A stretch of DNA of 64,000 nt from Treponema sp. (GCA_024402695.1 JAKSTG010000002.1:121469-185468), one strand, 5' to 3'. Counted from the first letter of the stretch, positions 49,913 through 59,779 are shown. The notes: generated from the sequence alone by a model not told the origin. Numbers and translations are program-made.

Positions 49913-52732
49913 ATGAAGAGAATTCCTGCAGCCTTAGTTTTTCTGTGTTTGCTATGTTCTTTCAGAATTTTTGCAGCTTCGCTGAATGAAAGAGTTTATG
50001 AAACACAAATTGAAAATGGACTTTCAGTTTTTGTGCTGGAAGATTATTCCAATCCCCAGATCCGTGCAGAGCTTTGTGTACGTGCGGGGTTTTCAAACCA
50101 GACTGTTGAGGACGCAGGATTTTTTACTCTTCTTGCAAACCTGATCAAAAAATCTTCCAGACTATCTTTTGAATCTGTTCAGGTTTCTTCCGATTCAACC
50201 CGCTTTACAATAATTCTTTCGCCTTCAGAACTGGAAGAATCTCTTGCCGAGCTGGCAGACTCTGTTTTTAATCCGAACTATTCCAATGCACTTCTGTCTT
50301 CGGAATTTGCATCTTTAAAAAGAGAAGTGCTTCTTACAGTAACAGATGCAGGAAGCATGATGAATGCCGGCATTGATTCCAGAGTTTTTTCATCAGAGCC
50401 TTGGAGAAATGATTCAGGAATTTATCCTCAGCTTTTTTCTGTGCTTTCAGAAAATGATGCACGCAAAACTCTTTCGCGGATCCAGGACAATTTCTTCGTT
50501 CCAGGAAATGCAGCACTTTTTGTAAGCGGGAATATTTCTTCTAAAGACCTGATGGCAAAAGTTGAAAATGCTTTTGAACGTTTCTGGTCCAACAGAAAAT
50601 CTGTTTCCCGTCCTTTGATTATTCCGGGAAGCGGACAGCGAAAGTTTATTATTCATGGAAAAGATTTTTCAGAAGACCTTACACAGATTGTGGTTCAGTA
50701 TGAAAATCTTACGGAAGAAGAAAGTATCATTGCGGCAAGAGTTTACAACAACGATTATTCCCGCATGAAAAGAAATTTGTGCGAAACAGAAAAGCTGAAT
50801 ATTCCAGGTTACGAGTATGTGGATTTTTCTGCGGCTTTTAAATCTGGAACAACAAGACTTATTGCCCAGTCACTTCTTCAGACAAAAAAGAATGTGACTC
50901 CTGCCGCACAGGCAAAAGAGTTTATGGAAATTTTCCGCGAAAGCGGAAGAATCACTTTTGAAGAATACAGACAGGCTCTGGCAAAACAGATTTTTGAATT
51001 CAACAAAACAATTTCTTCATCATCTGCATACATGGAAGCTCTGGCAGATTTGTGGATTAAGGATCCTTATACGGGAACTGGCGAGACAGTTGCCGAAAGA
51101 ATGCAGAACCGTAAAACAGACCTGGAAGCAGTTTCCTTTGAACGCATTTCGGAAGTAATCAATGATGATGAACCTTTCGTCTTTGTAATTTTAAATACAA
51201 AGGCTTATACAAAATGTAAAAAAGAATTTGCACAGAACGGCTTTGAAGAAATCAATTCGGGAAACGCTTCCTGGTGGACTGATTCCCTTTATAAAAACAC
51301 AAAGAATCTTTTAGAGCTTTCTCGTCTTGCAGATAAATCCCGCAACCAGAAAGAAATGAAAGAAACAGATTACGCTCAGAACTTTATCAAACTGAATGAA
51401 GACACTGTTTCAACTCTGACTCTTTCAAACGGAATTCCTGTTTACATGAAACGCAATGAAAATACTCAGGGTGTAACACTTCTGGTATCTATTGCGGGCG
51501 GAAATCTTCACAGCGCCAATGACTACGGCTTTGAAGAAGTTATGACAAATGTTCTTACAATGAACGTTCTTCGCCAGATTCGTCAGAAACAGTACGAGGG
51601 ACTTGTTCTTAATGATTTTGAAATTTATTCCGAGACCGAAACTGAATCTTCCCGAATTGTAATAGAATGCGAGTCAGAAGATTTTTATTCCATTATCAAC
51701 GCCTTGGCAAAGTCTTTGATCATGGACGAAGTAATTCCTTCTGACGCAGACAGAATTGTGCAGGGACGACGGACAAGAAAACGTCTGGAAAATGGAAGCA
51801 CAGTAAATCAGCTTTACAGTTCTGCTGTTGCTTCACTTCTGCCGGGAACAGATTACACAAAAATCTTTGAGACGGAAAAAGAGATTCTGGACAATACAAG
51901 TTATGAACTGATTCTTCATGAGTATCCGAACATTCTGGACCCTGCAAGATATTCTCTTATTCTTTCAGGAAACTTTGATCCCGAAATTCTTGGACCAGTA
52001 ATTTCAGATGCATTTTCTCTTTTTATTGAAAAAGGAAATTCAAGAAAAGATGCTTTGATAAAAAGCGGAAACCTGAAAGGTCTGGAAAAATTTCCTTCGG
52101 GCCGCAGAAAAAATGTAAAACTTGTTCACACATTCTTAACGGATGTTCCCGCTAAAGATGCGGGACCAATGCCAGCAGTTCTGATTCCTACAAAAAGTTT
52201 TGCTGACCCGATTCTTTTCTGTGCTTCGGCTCCTGTGCCGGGAACAGAAGAATATGCTGTATTCAACGCAGTCCTTCCTTATCTGCAGGAAAAACTGGTA
52301 AAGAACGCGGAAGAAAAAATGTATCTGTACAACTGCAAGATTTCTGCGGCAAAGGCAACAGAACATCTGCCATTCTCTGCAATCACTTTTTCTTCGGTGG
52401 AAAGAACTTCGGCCTGTGATTCTCTTTACAAAAATACAATCAGCGAAATTAAAGAGGAACTGAACAATGCAGGAACTTCTGGAAAAACAATTCAGAAAAT
52501 TAAAACCCGCTGTGTTGCTTCTGAATTCGGAGATGCCTACACAAATACCGGATGTGCTCTGCTTATGGAAGAAAGCATTTACGAAAGCGCTGGTGGAAAC
52601 AAGGTTCTTAATTATCTGGAAAAATATAAATCAGTAAATGATCTGACAGCCGGAAGCGTTCTTGAAGTAATTGAAAAGTATCTGGAATTCGATTCACTCT
52701 TCAGACTTTATTCAGCCGAAGCAAAAAAATAA
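49913..52732 (+). CDS. M16 (insulinase)-like protein without HxxEH
   Basis: A signal peptide (PAALVFLCLLCSFRIFAAS) precedes two M16-like halves: the first begins VYETQIENGLSVFVLEDYSN near 28, the second LSNGIPVYMKRNENTQG near 504. At the position of the zinc motif the first half has GFFTLLANLI and the second GFEEVMTNVL; HxxEH is absent in both. The 939 residues fit full-length M16 proteases. It is likely a periplasmic, catalytically inactive paralogue. ATG follows CAGGATCGCAA. Confidence 0.75.
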   Translation: MKRIPAALVFLCLLCSFRIFAASLNERVYETQIENGLSVFVLEDYSNPQIRAELCVRAGFSNQTVEDAGFFTLLANLIKKSSRLSFESVQVSSDSTRFTIILSPSELEESLAELADSVFNPNYSNALLSSEFASLKREVLLTVTDAGSMMNAGIDSRVFSSEPWRNDSGIYPQLFSVLSENDARKTLSRIQDNFFVPGNAALFVSGNISSKDLMAKVENAFERFWSNRKSVSRPLIIPGSGQRKFIIHGKDFSEDLTQIVVQYENLTEEESIIAARVYNNDYSRMKRNLCETEKLNIPGYEYVDFSAAFKSGTTRLIAQSLLQTKKNVTPAAQAKEFMEIFRESGRITFEEYRQALAKQIFEFNKTISSSSAYMEALADLWIKDPYTGTGETVAERMQNRKTDLEAVSFERISEVINDDEPFVFVILNTKAYTKCKKEFAQNGFEEINSGNASWWTDSLYKNTKNLLELSRLADKSRNQKEMKETDYAQNFIKLNEDTVSTLTLSNGIPVYMKRNENTQGVTLLVSIAGGNLHSANDYGFEEVMTNVLTMNVLRQIRQKQYEGLVLNDFEIYSETETESSRIVIECESEDFYSIINALAKSLIMDEVIPSDADRIVQGRRTRKRLENGSTVNQLYSSAVASLLPGTDYTKIFETEKEILDNTSYELILHEYPNILDPARYSLILSGNFDPEILGPVISDAFSLFIEKGNSRKDALIKSGNLKGLEKFPSGRRKNVKLVHTFLTDVPAKDAGPMPAVLIPTKSFADPILFCASAPVPGTEEYAVFNAVLPYLQEKLVKNAEEKMYLYNCKISAAKATEHLPFSAITFSSVERTSACDSLYKNTISEIKEELNNAGTSGKTIQKIKTRCVASEFGDAYTNTGCALLMEESIYESAGGNKVLNYLEKYKSVNDLTAGSVLEVIEKYLEFDSLFRLYSAEAKK

Positions 52733-52733
52733 T

Positions 52734-53324
52734 CTAGAAAACAATATTGTCTACAGACATATCATTTTCGTCTGTAGGAATGTCGTGAAGTTCAGGCTGA
52801 TTTTCCGCAATCTGGAAAGGAAGACATACGCCCATTTTTGTGAAGCATTTTCCGTATTCTTTTATGAAGCGGTCATAGAAGCCTTTACCGCGTCCGAGTC
52901 TTTTCCCAGCGATTGAATAAGCCATGCCAGGAACCAGCAACAGGGAATTTGTCTTTACAAAATGCATGGTTTCCATGTTTACACGGGTTTCTGAAAGGGA
53001 AACAGCAGCCGGTTCATATATTCCGAAAGCACCAGAATCCAGTTTGGAATCAACAGAAACCCAGTGGAATTCCATAATTCCGTCTCCTGTGATTTTTGGA
53101 ACAGCCACTTTTTTGTTCTGAAGAAAAGCTTCTACAATCAGACCGCCGATATTAACTTCATCATTAAGAGGCATAAAAGCGAAGATGTAGGAGGATCTTT
53201 TGAATTCTTCCGTTACAGAGATTTTCTGGCAGGTTTTGTAGGATTCGTGAATACGATAATTGCTGTCTTTAAAAATCTCGGCCTGTTTTGTTTTGATAAA
53301 CTTTCTTACTTCCGATTTAGTCAC
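52734..53324 (-). CDS. 5-formyltetrahydrofolate cyclo-ligase
   Basis: The 196-residue protein ends with the family signature VPGMAYSIAGKRLGRGKGFYDRF near 131-153 (key GxGKGFYD loop for ATP) and has FAFMPLNDEVNIG near 50-62. It converts 5-formyl-THF to 5,10-methenyl-THF using ATP. It converges with the M16-like gene across 1 bp and lies 3 bp before the next cyclase gene's stop. Confidence 0.9.
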   Translation of the reverse strand: MTKSEVRKFIKTKQAEIFKDSNYRIHESYKTCQKISVTEEFKRSSYIFAFMPLNDEVNIGGLIVEAFLQNKKVAVPKITGDGIMEFHWVSVDSKLDSGAFGIYEPAAVSLSETRVNMETMHFVKTNSLLLVPGMAYSIAGKRLGRGKGFYDRFIKEYGKCFTKMGVCLPFQIAENQPELHDIPTDENDMSVDNIVF

Positions 53325-53327
53325 TTT

Positions 53328-55286
53328 TTATTTCTTCTTTTTTAATCTTTTTTCTTTGTACTGCATGGCGTCTGCTTCCAGAAGGAGAGCGGAAAGAGCA
53401 AAGCTTTGATCATTGAACAGGGTATATCCAAGGCTGACAGAAACGATAAATTCTTCATTATTCTTGAGATTCCATTCTGCACATTCTTTTATGATTTTGT
53501 CTTTAAGTCTTACAAAAGTTCTGGCATCCAGTCCCGGTGCAACAATGGCAAATTCATCACCGCCAATGCGGGCAATAATGTCATTGTTTCGGAAAGTGTA
53601 TGACAGAATATTTGAAATGGCTTTAAGGGCTTTGTCGCCTTTGTCATGTCCGTAGTTATCGTTGATGGTTTTAAGTTCATCCAGATCGCCGAAGATAACA
53701 AGTCCGGTTTTTCCTCGTTTAAGAGAAAGGTCAATTGATTCCTGGCCCAGTTCAAGAAGACCGCGGCGGTTCAGAAGCTGGGTAAGTTCATCGGTTCTGG
53801 AAATCTGTCTGAGGACCTTATTGCTTTCGTCAAGCTTGGCTCGTTCTTCCATGTCTTTCGAAGTTTTGTAGGCTCCGGCCATCTGAAGAGAAAGAATGGA
53901 ACAGATAAGGTCATACATGGTTTCGTCATAGCTTCCCGGTTTGTAAACAAGGTAGCCATACTGATATTCACAGTTTGAAAGTGCAACAATAAAGTAAGGA
54001 TCATTAGAGAAGGTCAGGTAACCTTCTGGCAGAATCATGTTATTCGGATTGAATGGAACTGTGTGTTCGTCTCTTTTGTAAGAGAAGGAAATGGAGTTGT
54101 CGTAAGCCGCAAGAACAAAAGCCTGTTCAGGCATTCTGAAATGGTTGAACAGAGTTGGTTTATAAACAGGTTTTTCGTAAATAACAAGAGCGGCAGCGCT
54201 GATATCAAAGTTGTTCATGATGAACTGGAAGTTACCTGTAAACTGGTAGATGTTGATCTGTCCCTGAGTATTAAGGTAGTAATTCTGAATCTGAACAAGC
54301 TGATCTTTTCTAATAAGCCATTCTGAACCACTAATATTTCTGAAGGCCCGTTCGCGGGAAACAACAGTGAAATCTTCGGTTTCGTAATCAAAATAACTTT
54401 CGTTAAGGTCAATACAACCACAAGACTGGCGGTAGCGAACTTTGGTTGGAACTTTCTGAACAAGAGGAACTTCTTTCTTATTGATCATACTGAATACAGT
54501 TTCAAGGGAAAGTTTACCCTGAAGTTCGATCTGCTGGTTGATGGAAGTGATTGTAGGATCTGAAATTGAAGTTTTAGGAATATCGTCAAAACCGGTTACT
54601 TTCATCTGTTCCGGAATGGCAATGTGATTCTGTTTACAATAATCAACTACGGCATAAGCCATGTAGTCGTTAAGGCAGACAATGGCATCAAAATCAAGGA
54701 AGTGATTTTTAACGCGATAATCTTCAAGGGCTTTTGTGGCCATTGAGTAAGAGAAGAATCCGTAAAGAATCAGGGATTCGTCAAAAGGAATTCCGTGTTT
54801 TTCGAGAGTCTTTTTATAGACTGCAGTTCTTTCTTCGGCTTCTTTTGAGGTTTCTCCGGCGCTCATAAGAGCAATGCGCTTGCATTTGTGTCTTGTAATA
54901 AGGTGTGAAACCATGTGTTCCAGACCAGGTTCACAATCTGCAAGAATACTTGGAATTCCAGGGATTTCAAGGTTAAGGCTTACTACAGGAATGTCCGAGA
55001 AGGTTTTGATGTAATCAACAAGAGCTTCGAAAGTAACGTGAGAACCGTGAACTGCAGACGAGAAGATAAGTCCGTCCAAACAGTTGTTGTTGATGAAAGA
55101 AACAACGGCACGTTTCTGGTAGCCGTACTGGGAATAGGACATTCCGAATTCGCCGGCAGGAAGGATAAAGAGAGTACAGTTCAGATTTTTACAGGCTTCA
55201 GTCATCCCTTTTACAAGACCTTTACTGTAGTCTGTGCTTGAGTCGTTGATAATAAATCCAATTCGTAATCTCTTTTGAACTGACAT
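53328..55286 (-). CDS. LacI-type sugar-sensor/GGDEF diguanylate cyclase (paralogue)
   Basis: The same layout as the protein at 39376-41283: LacI-like binding fold without HTH (RLRIGFIINDSSTDYSKGL near 6-24, FDAIVCLNDYMAYAV near 199-213, TGFDDIPKTS near 232-241), RQSCGC shortly after it, a linker domain, then FGDLDELKTINDNYGHDKGD and RIGGDEFAIV. Both copies carry the R-x-S-C-G-C motif after the sensor domain, which may bind metal or form a disulphide. Confidence 0.88.
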   Translation of the reverse strand: MSVQKRLRIGFIINDSSTDYSKGLVKGMTEACKNLNCTLFILPAGEFGMSYSQYGYQKRAVVSFINNNCLDGLIFSSAVHGSHVTFEALVDYIKTFSDIPVVSLNLEIPGIPSILADCEPGLEHMVSHLITRHKCKRIALMSAGETSKEAEERTAVYKKTLEKHGIPFDESLILYGFFSYSMATKALEDYRVKNHFLDFDAIVCLNDYMAYAVVDYCKQNHIAIPEQMKVTGFDDIPKTSISDPTITSINQQIELQGKLSLETVFSMINKKEVPLVQKVPTKVRYRQSCGCIDLNESYFDYETEDFTVVSRERAFRNISGSEWLIRKDQLVQIQNYYLNTQGQINIYQFTGNFQFIMNNFDISAAALVIYEKPVYKPTLFNHFRMPEQAFVLAAYDNSISFSYKRDEHTVPFNPNNMILPEGYLTFSNDPYFIVALSNCEYQYGYLVYKPGSYDETMYDLICSILSLQMAGAYKTSKDMEERAKLDESNKVLRQISRTDELTQLLNRRGLLELGQESIDLSLKRGKTGLVIFGDLDELKTINDNYGHDKGDKALKAISNILSYTFRNNDIIARIGGDEFAIVAPGLDARTFVRLKDKIIKECAEWNLKNNEEFIVSVSLGYTLFNDQSFALSALLLEADAMQYKEKRLKKKK

Positions 55287-55298
55287 TGTTATAAAATC

Positions 55299-55769
55299 CT
55301 AAATAAAGGCGTTCCAGCCTTTCTTTTCAATTCCCTTGCACCATTTGTCTGCAGCAAGTTTTGCGCCATCAAGATCATGGTCGCGGTAGTTTCCGCATTC
55401 TTCTTCAGTTGTTGCAGGAACCGGTTTGTCCCATACGGCAACTTTTTTGAGTACGTTCAAAAGGTGTCCGCAAACGTATTCTTCGTCGTGGTCGCCAAAG
55501 ATTGTGAAGTAAAAACCTGTGCGGCAACCCATAGGTGAAAGGTCAATAACGCCTTCCATTTCGTCGCGGATGTATTCTGCCATCAGGTGTTCCAAAGTGT
55601 GGATAGCGCCTGTTGTAAGGAATTCTTTGTTTGGCTGGCAGAAGCGGATATCAAATTTTGTTACTACGTCTCCTTTTGGACCTTCTTTTTTTGAAGCAAG
55701 TCTTACGAAAGGTGCTGTAACTTTTGTGTGATCAAGATTGAAGCTGTCTACGTTATATTTCTTTTCCAT
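55299..55769 (-). CDS. luxS: S-ribosylhomocysteine lyase
   Basis: The zinc motif HTLEHLMAEYIRDEM near 57-71, the catalytic Cys in SPMGCRTGFYFTI near 78-90, and GNYRDHDL near 125-132 are present. LuxS cleaves S-ribosylhomocysteine to homocysteine and DPD, the AI-2 precursor. It lies 11 bp after mtnN, whose product makes the substrate. Confidence 0.96.
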   Translation of the reverse strand: MEKKYNVDSFNLDHTKVTAPFVRLASKKEGPKGDVVTKFDIRFCQPNKEFLTTGAIHTLEHLMAEYIRDEMEGVIDLSPMGCRTGFYFTIFGDHDEEYVCGHLLNVLKKVAVWDKPVPATTEEECGNYRDHDLDGAKLAADKWCKGIEKKGWNAFI

Positions 55770-55780
55770 GATTATTTCCT

Positions 55781-56479
55781 TTAGATTTCTTTTATCAGAT
55801 TCATCATCAGCTCTGTGCTTTCGCCGGCAGCTGTTTCTTCGTTGAAAGTATAAGTTGAAGTGGCGGCATCATCGGCCATGTCGCTCATGCAGCGAACAAT
55901 TACAAATGGTGTTTTGTTCAGGTAGCAGGCGTGGGCGATTGAAGCACCTTCCATTTCGCAGCAGGCCGCATTGAAATTGGATTTTATGAAGCTTTTCTTT
56001 TCGCCGGAAGAAATGAACTGGTCACCGGAAGCAACGAGTCCTTTTACCAGTTTGTGGTCTTTGCAGGTTTCGCTGGCTGCAAAAGCGCGCTCAACTGCGG
56101 CTACGAGTTTTTCGTCGGCAGGGAAGTCGCGAACAGGAAGTCCCGGAACATGACCGAATTCGTATCCGAAAATCTTTACATCAACATCGTGATGAACTGC
56201 GGCAGTTGAAACTACAAAGTCAAAGATGCCTAGACCTTCAGCCATGGCACCTGCAATACCTGTGTTTATAACGCAATCGCATTTGAATTCGCGGCAAAGA
56301 ATCTGTGCACAAAGGGCAGCGTTGATTTTTCCAACTCCGCTCTGAACAACAGTTACATCTTTTCCGCTAAGTTTTCCTGTATAAAATACAAGATTTGCTG
56401 TTTCAGTTTTGTTTGGATTTTCCATAGTGGAAACGAGGTTTTTCACCTCAATTTCCATTGCACCGATAATTCCGATCAT
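55781..56479 (-). CDS. mtnN: 5'-methylthioadenosine/S-adenosylhomocysteine nucleosidase
   Basis: MIGIIGAMEIEV at the N-terminus, INTGIAGAM near 71-79, VASGDQFIS near 150-158, CCEMEGASIAHACY near 171-184 and the catalytic Asp in CMSDMADDAA near 196-205. It removes adenine from SAH and MTA; with LuxS it completes the activated-methyl cycle. It overlaps the upstream gene by 4 bp. Confidence 0.95.
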   Translation of the reverse strand: MIGIIGAMEIEVKNLVSTMENPNKTETANLVFYTGKLSGKDVTVVQSGVGKINAALCAQILCREFKCDCVINTGIAGAMAEGLGIFDFVVSTAAVHHDVDVKIFGYEFGHVPGLPVRDFPADEKLVAAVERAFAASETCKDHKLVKGLVASGDQFISSGEKKSFIKSNFNAACCEMEGASIAHACYLNKTPFVIVRCMSDMADDAATSTYTFNEETAAGESTELMMNLIKEI

Positions 56480-56880
56480 CTTTTAAGATTCTCCTCGAAC
56501 TTCTTGATGTCATCTTCTTTGAAGTAGTGGATAAGAACTTCGTCATTAAGTTTGTCTTTAAGATTGAACTTGAGAATGTACCAGCGGGCGCATTTTTTGT
56601 AGACAATGAATCCGAGGATCATGCCAACGATAAAAATCAGAACCAGAACGATCTGGAAAATGTTTGCGCCTACACCGCCTGCAGGATTGATTTTGAAAAC
56701 TTTGAAGAAGAGCAGGGATGCAAAAACAAAAAGAAGGAACATGATCAGAACAGTTTCGATGATTTCAAAAACGCTGCTTAAAAGCATGAAGCGGAAAGAG
56801 TTGCGTTTTTTTGTGCGGAAAGCAACCTGTTCCTTCTTGCGTCTTTCTTTTGCTTCTTCGTCTAAATCTTTATAGTCCAT
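56476..56880 (-). CDS. Unknown two-helix membrane protein
   Basis: The 134-residue protein has a basic N-terminus (RRKKEQVAFRTKKRNSF), two membrane helices near 38-61 and 73-95, and a charged C-terminal tail. The stop overlaps the mtnN start (ATGA), and lspA lies 17 bp upstream. No family is recognised. Confidence 0.65.
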   Translation of the reverse strand: MDYKDLDEEAKERRKKEQVAFRTKKRNSFRFMLLSSVFEIIETVLIMFLLFVFASLLFFKVFKINPAGGVGANIFQIVLVLIFIVGMILGFIVYKKCARWYILKFNLKDKLNDEVLIHYFKEDDIKKFEENLKR

Positions 56881-56896
56881 TTTTGTTCTCCAAGAA

Positions 56897-57430
56897 TTAT
56901 TTGTCGTTTCCTCCGGCTTTCTTTTCGCGGATTGAAAGAATCAGGAAAGAAACCAGAAGAAGGATTCCGCAAACTACAACAGCTGAGTCGGCAACGTTGA
57001 AAGTTGGCCAGCGTTCCAGTCCGAAAAGTCCGTAAAATTTCACATCGATAAAGTCTACAACGCCTTCGGCACGGAAAAAGCGGTCCAGAAGATTTCCAAT
57101 TCCGCCACCAATAATACCGGCAATTGACCAGCGCTGAAGTTTTGTAAATTCGTTGTTACGGAAATAAACCACCACAACCAGGGCAATTACAACTACAGGA
57201 ACGGCTCTGAACATGATTGCGCGCCACAATGTTCCCCAGTCTGCGCCCATGCTGAAAGCAACACCAGTGTTTGCAACGTGGATAAGTCTTAAAAAATCAC
57301 CAAAATACTGGGCGCCGATTGTATAAATAGGGATATTGCGCACAACAAGCATTTTAGTAATCTGGTCCAAAACGATAACAACTATAGTAAGCACGAAAGG
57401 CAATAATTTTGATTTTAAATTTTTTTCCAT
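56897..57430 (-). CDS. lspA: Lipoprotein signal peptidase
   Basis: Four membrane helices and the LspA motifs: VLDQITKMLV near 19-28, NTGVAFSMGADW near 54-65, GGGIGNLLDRFF near 106-117 and VVDFIDVKF near 122-130, with the two catalytic Asp in LLDR and FIDV. It cleaves prolipoproteins after lipidation, important in lipoprotein-rich spirochaetes. Confidence 0.94.
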   Translation of the reverse strand: MEKNLKSKLLPFVLTIVVIVLDQITKMLVVRNIPIYTIGAQYFGDFLRLIHVANTGVAFSMGADWGTLWRAIMFRAVPVVVIALVVVVYFRNNEFTKLQRWSIAGIIGGGIGNLLDRFFRAEGVVDFIDVKFYGLFGLERWPTFNVADSAVVVCGILLLVSFLILSIREKKAGGNDK

Positions 57431-57503
57431 AATATTAAAATTATAGTGTATTTGCCTGGGGTTTTAAAGAAGAGGTTTTCCCGAAGTGAGGGGGGGTAAA
57501 AAA

Positions 57504-57538
57504 AAGGACTGCCGTTTTTTCACGTCAGTCCTTTTTTT
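57504..57538 (-). terminator. Terminator of the phosphomannomutase gene
   Basis: On the minus strand AAAGGACTGACGTG pairs with CGGCAGTCCTTT, with one mismatch, and is followed by T; 6 bp after the stop. Confidence 0.85.
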
Positions 57539-57543
57539 AGTGT

Positions 57544-59073
57544 TTATTTCAAGCTTGAACGGTCAAGCTTGTCAAAGCCGTCTGTAAGTTCTTTTGCAAT
57601 GGCAACAAGCTTTGCCAGGTCACCTTTACGGCCGCCTTCAATGTTCATTGGCATTACAGGATCGTGGAGTGAAAGGCGCAGGAGAATCCATCCCTGAACA
57701 TCTTCACCCTTAAAGCTCAGGCGAACGCCTTCGTAGCTCTGTGGCATTTCGTAGCCTTTTGCTTCGGCGCGGGCTTTGAACTGTGCCAGAACATCTTTTC
57801 CGTAAGCTTTGAAATCTTCTGTCTGGATCTTGAAGCGGAATTCACCTTCTTCAACCAGTGGAGGAAGTTTTTCGATCAGGCTTTCAAGCTTTTTGCCTTC
57901 GCGGTTGGCATTTGCCAGGGCGATGATAAGCTTTACAGCAAGGAAAGCACCGTCGTCCAGGAAGTAGTTGTCTTTAAGGGCACCGTGTCCTGAAGTTTCC
58001 ATAGCAAGTGGTGAAACTTCGCCTTTGGCATTCAGTTCTTTCTGCTTGTTGATTACGTTCTTGTAGCCGCGCATGTAGCACAGGTGTTTGAGCCCAAGAA
58101 CATCCTGCAGGAAGTATGTAAGACGGTCAGATGTAACTGAGTCTGTAATGATTGTGCTTCCAGGATATTCAGGAGCCAGGATTGCAGAAATAAGGGCGAT
58201 GATTGAGTCGCGGTTGATTTCTGAACCATCGGCAAATACGGCACTCATGCGGTCAACGTCTGTATCGAAAATGAGACCAAGGTCAGCCTTGTTTTCAAGA
58301 ACTGCTTCCTGAATGGCTTTCATGGCTTCTTTGTTTTCCGGGTTAGGGATGTGGTTAGGGAACATTCCGTCTGGTTCCAGGAACTGGCTGCCTTCGGCAT
58401 TTGCTCCAAGAGGTTCCAGGATCTTGTCTACGAAGAATCCTGAAGCACCGTTTCCTGAGTCTACAACAATGTGGAGTCCTTTAAGAGGAGTGTCGCCGTT
58501 GTTGCAGCCTTTTACGATGGCGTTCTTAAGATGTTCTGCGTAAATTGTGAGCAGGTCGAAGCGTGGAGCATCGTTTGATTTTTCAAGCATTTTGTCCAGG
58601 ATATTGTCTGCTTCGTCATCACTGATTTCTGCGGCGATTTCCAGGATTTCTGTAATATCATCGTGTTCCAGACCACCGTCTGTATTGAAAAGTTTGATTC
58701 CGTTTCTGTTGAATGGCAGGTGACTTGCTGTAATCATGGCGGAAGCATCGAACTTTGTCTGTTCGAATACGATGCTCATGAACATGGCAGGAGTTGTAGC
58801 AAGTTCGCAGCGCACTACATTGGCACCGGCTGCAAGAATACCGCAGCTCATGGCGTTCAGAAGGGATGGACCTGTAATACGTGAGTCACGTCCCAGCCCG
58901 ATCTTGATTTCTTCAGGTTTTTTGCCGGTTCTTTTGCAGAACCATTCTACGAATGCTTTACCGATTTTGGCGGCAGAGTTAGCTGTAAGAGTTACATCTT
59001 CGCCTTCAACACCTTCGATAGCGACACCGCGGATGTCGCTTCCGTTCTGTAATTTAAGAATTTCTTTACTCAT
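57544..59073 (-). CDS. manB: Phosphomannomutase/phosphoglucomutase
   Basis: The 509-residue protein shows all four phosphohexomutase sites: TASHLPFNRNGIKLF near 116-130 with the phosphoserine (TASH), metal-binding DTDVDRMS near 271-278, sugar-binding ETSGHGALKDNYFLDDGA near 360-377, and the C-terminal phosphate-binding domain. It interconverts mannose-1-P and mannose-6-P (and maybe glucose phosphates) for polysaccharide or glycolytic use. Confidence 0.9.
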   Translation of the reverse strand: MSKEILKLQNGSDIRGVAIEGVEGEDVTLTANSAAKIGKAFVEWFCKRTGKKPEEIKIGLGRDSRITGPSLLNAMSCGILAAGANVVRCELATTPAMFMSIVFEQTKFDASAMITASHLPFNRNGIKLFNTDGGLEHDDITEILEIAAEISDDEADNILDKMLEKSNDAPRFDLLTIYAEHLKNAIVKGCNNGDTPLKGLHIVVDSGNGASGFFVDKILEPLGANAEGSQFLEPDGMFPNHIPNPENKEAMKAIQEAVLENKADLGLIFDTDVDRMSAVFADGSEINRDSIIALISAILAPEYPGSTIITDSVTSDRLTYFLQDVLGLKHLCYMRGYKNVINKQKELNAKGEVSPLAMETSGHGALKDNYFLDDGAFLAVKLIIALANANREGKKLESLIEKLPPLVEEGEFRFKIQTEDFKAYGKDVLAQFKARAEAKGYEMPQSYEGVRLSFKGEDVQGWILLRLSLHDPVMPMNIEGGRKGDLAKLVAIAKELTDGFDKLDRSSLK

Positions 59074-59127
59074 AATAAAGAATTATATAACGGAAGCGAC
59101 TGTGGCGCTATAAGTAAAAGAACTTAC

Positions 59128-59712
59128 TTAAAATCTGAATCTTATACCACAAGATCCTGTGAATCCAAAGGCTGGTTCACAAGGGAATCCGCCGGCAAAA
59201 CCAACTTCCAGAGGAATGGAAAGGTGGTTCCAGCAGATGATTTCTGCACCGAAACCGAAGCCGGCAATGGCATCAAAAGGAGTTTCAGTTACTTCTTTTG
59301 TTGCGTAATTGTCAGGATTAGTTGGATCAACATAAACGCTGTTTGTGCTGATAGAACCGGTTACCCCTGCAAGGCCCCAAATATATACTTTTGTCATGCT
59401 TTTTCTTGTAGGGTCTGTTTTGAAAACCTGATACTGTGGTTTAATCGAAGCACAGATATAAGATTCAGGATTTCCGTTCCAGTCTTTGTTGTAGTGTCCG
59501 CCTGCTGTGAAATCAATTCCGAAATCATTCCACCAGTGCTGAACGCTAAGTCCGTAAATAGGATGTTCAGGAACGAAAGTTACGGAAGTACCAAGAGCAG
59601 TGCTGTTCTGGTCCCAAGTGATTGAATCAGTTTCTGTTTCTCTAGCGAAAACTGGAAGCGCTGTTGCCAGAACCAGAAGTCCTGACAGGATGAGTTTTGT
59701 TGTTCTTTTCAT
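59128..59712 (-). CDS. Exported beta-rich, outer-membrane-like protein
   Basis: The 194-residue protein has a signal peptide (KLILSGLLVLATALPVFA) and a series of alternating polar/hydrophobic strands with aromatic girdle residues, ending GSCGIRFRF; the terminal Phe is typical of outer-membrane beta-barrels. No family is recognised. AGAGG lies upstream of the ATG. Confidence 0.65.
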   Translation of the reverse strand: MKRTTKLILSGLLVLATALPVFARETETDSITWDQNSTALGTSVTFVPEHPIYGLSVQHWWNDFGIDFTAGGHYNKDWNGNPESYICASIKPQYQVFKTDPTRKSMTKVYIWGLAGVTGSISTNSVYVDPTNPDNYATKEVTETPFDAIAGFGFGAEIICWNHLSIPLEVGFAGGFPCEPAFGFTGSCGIRFRF

Positions 59713-59779
59713 AGTAAAACCTCTCTAGATGTAAAAACATTCTGTATAGTTAAAGTATACAAAAAAAGGGAAAGATTTT

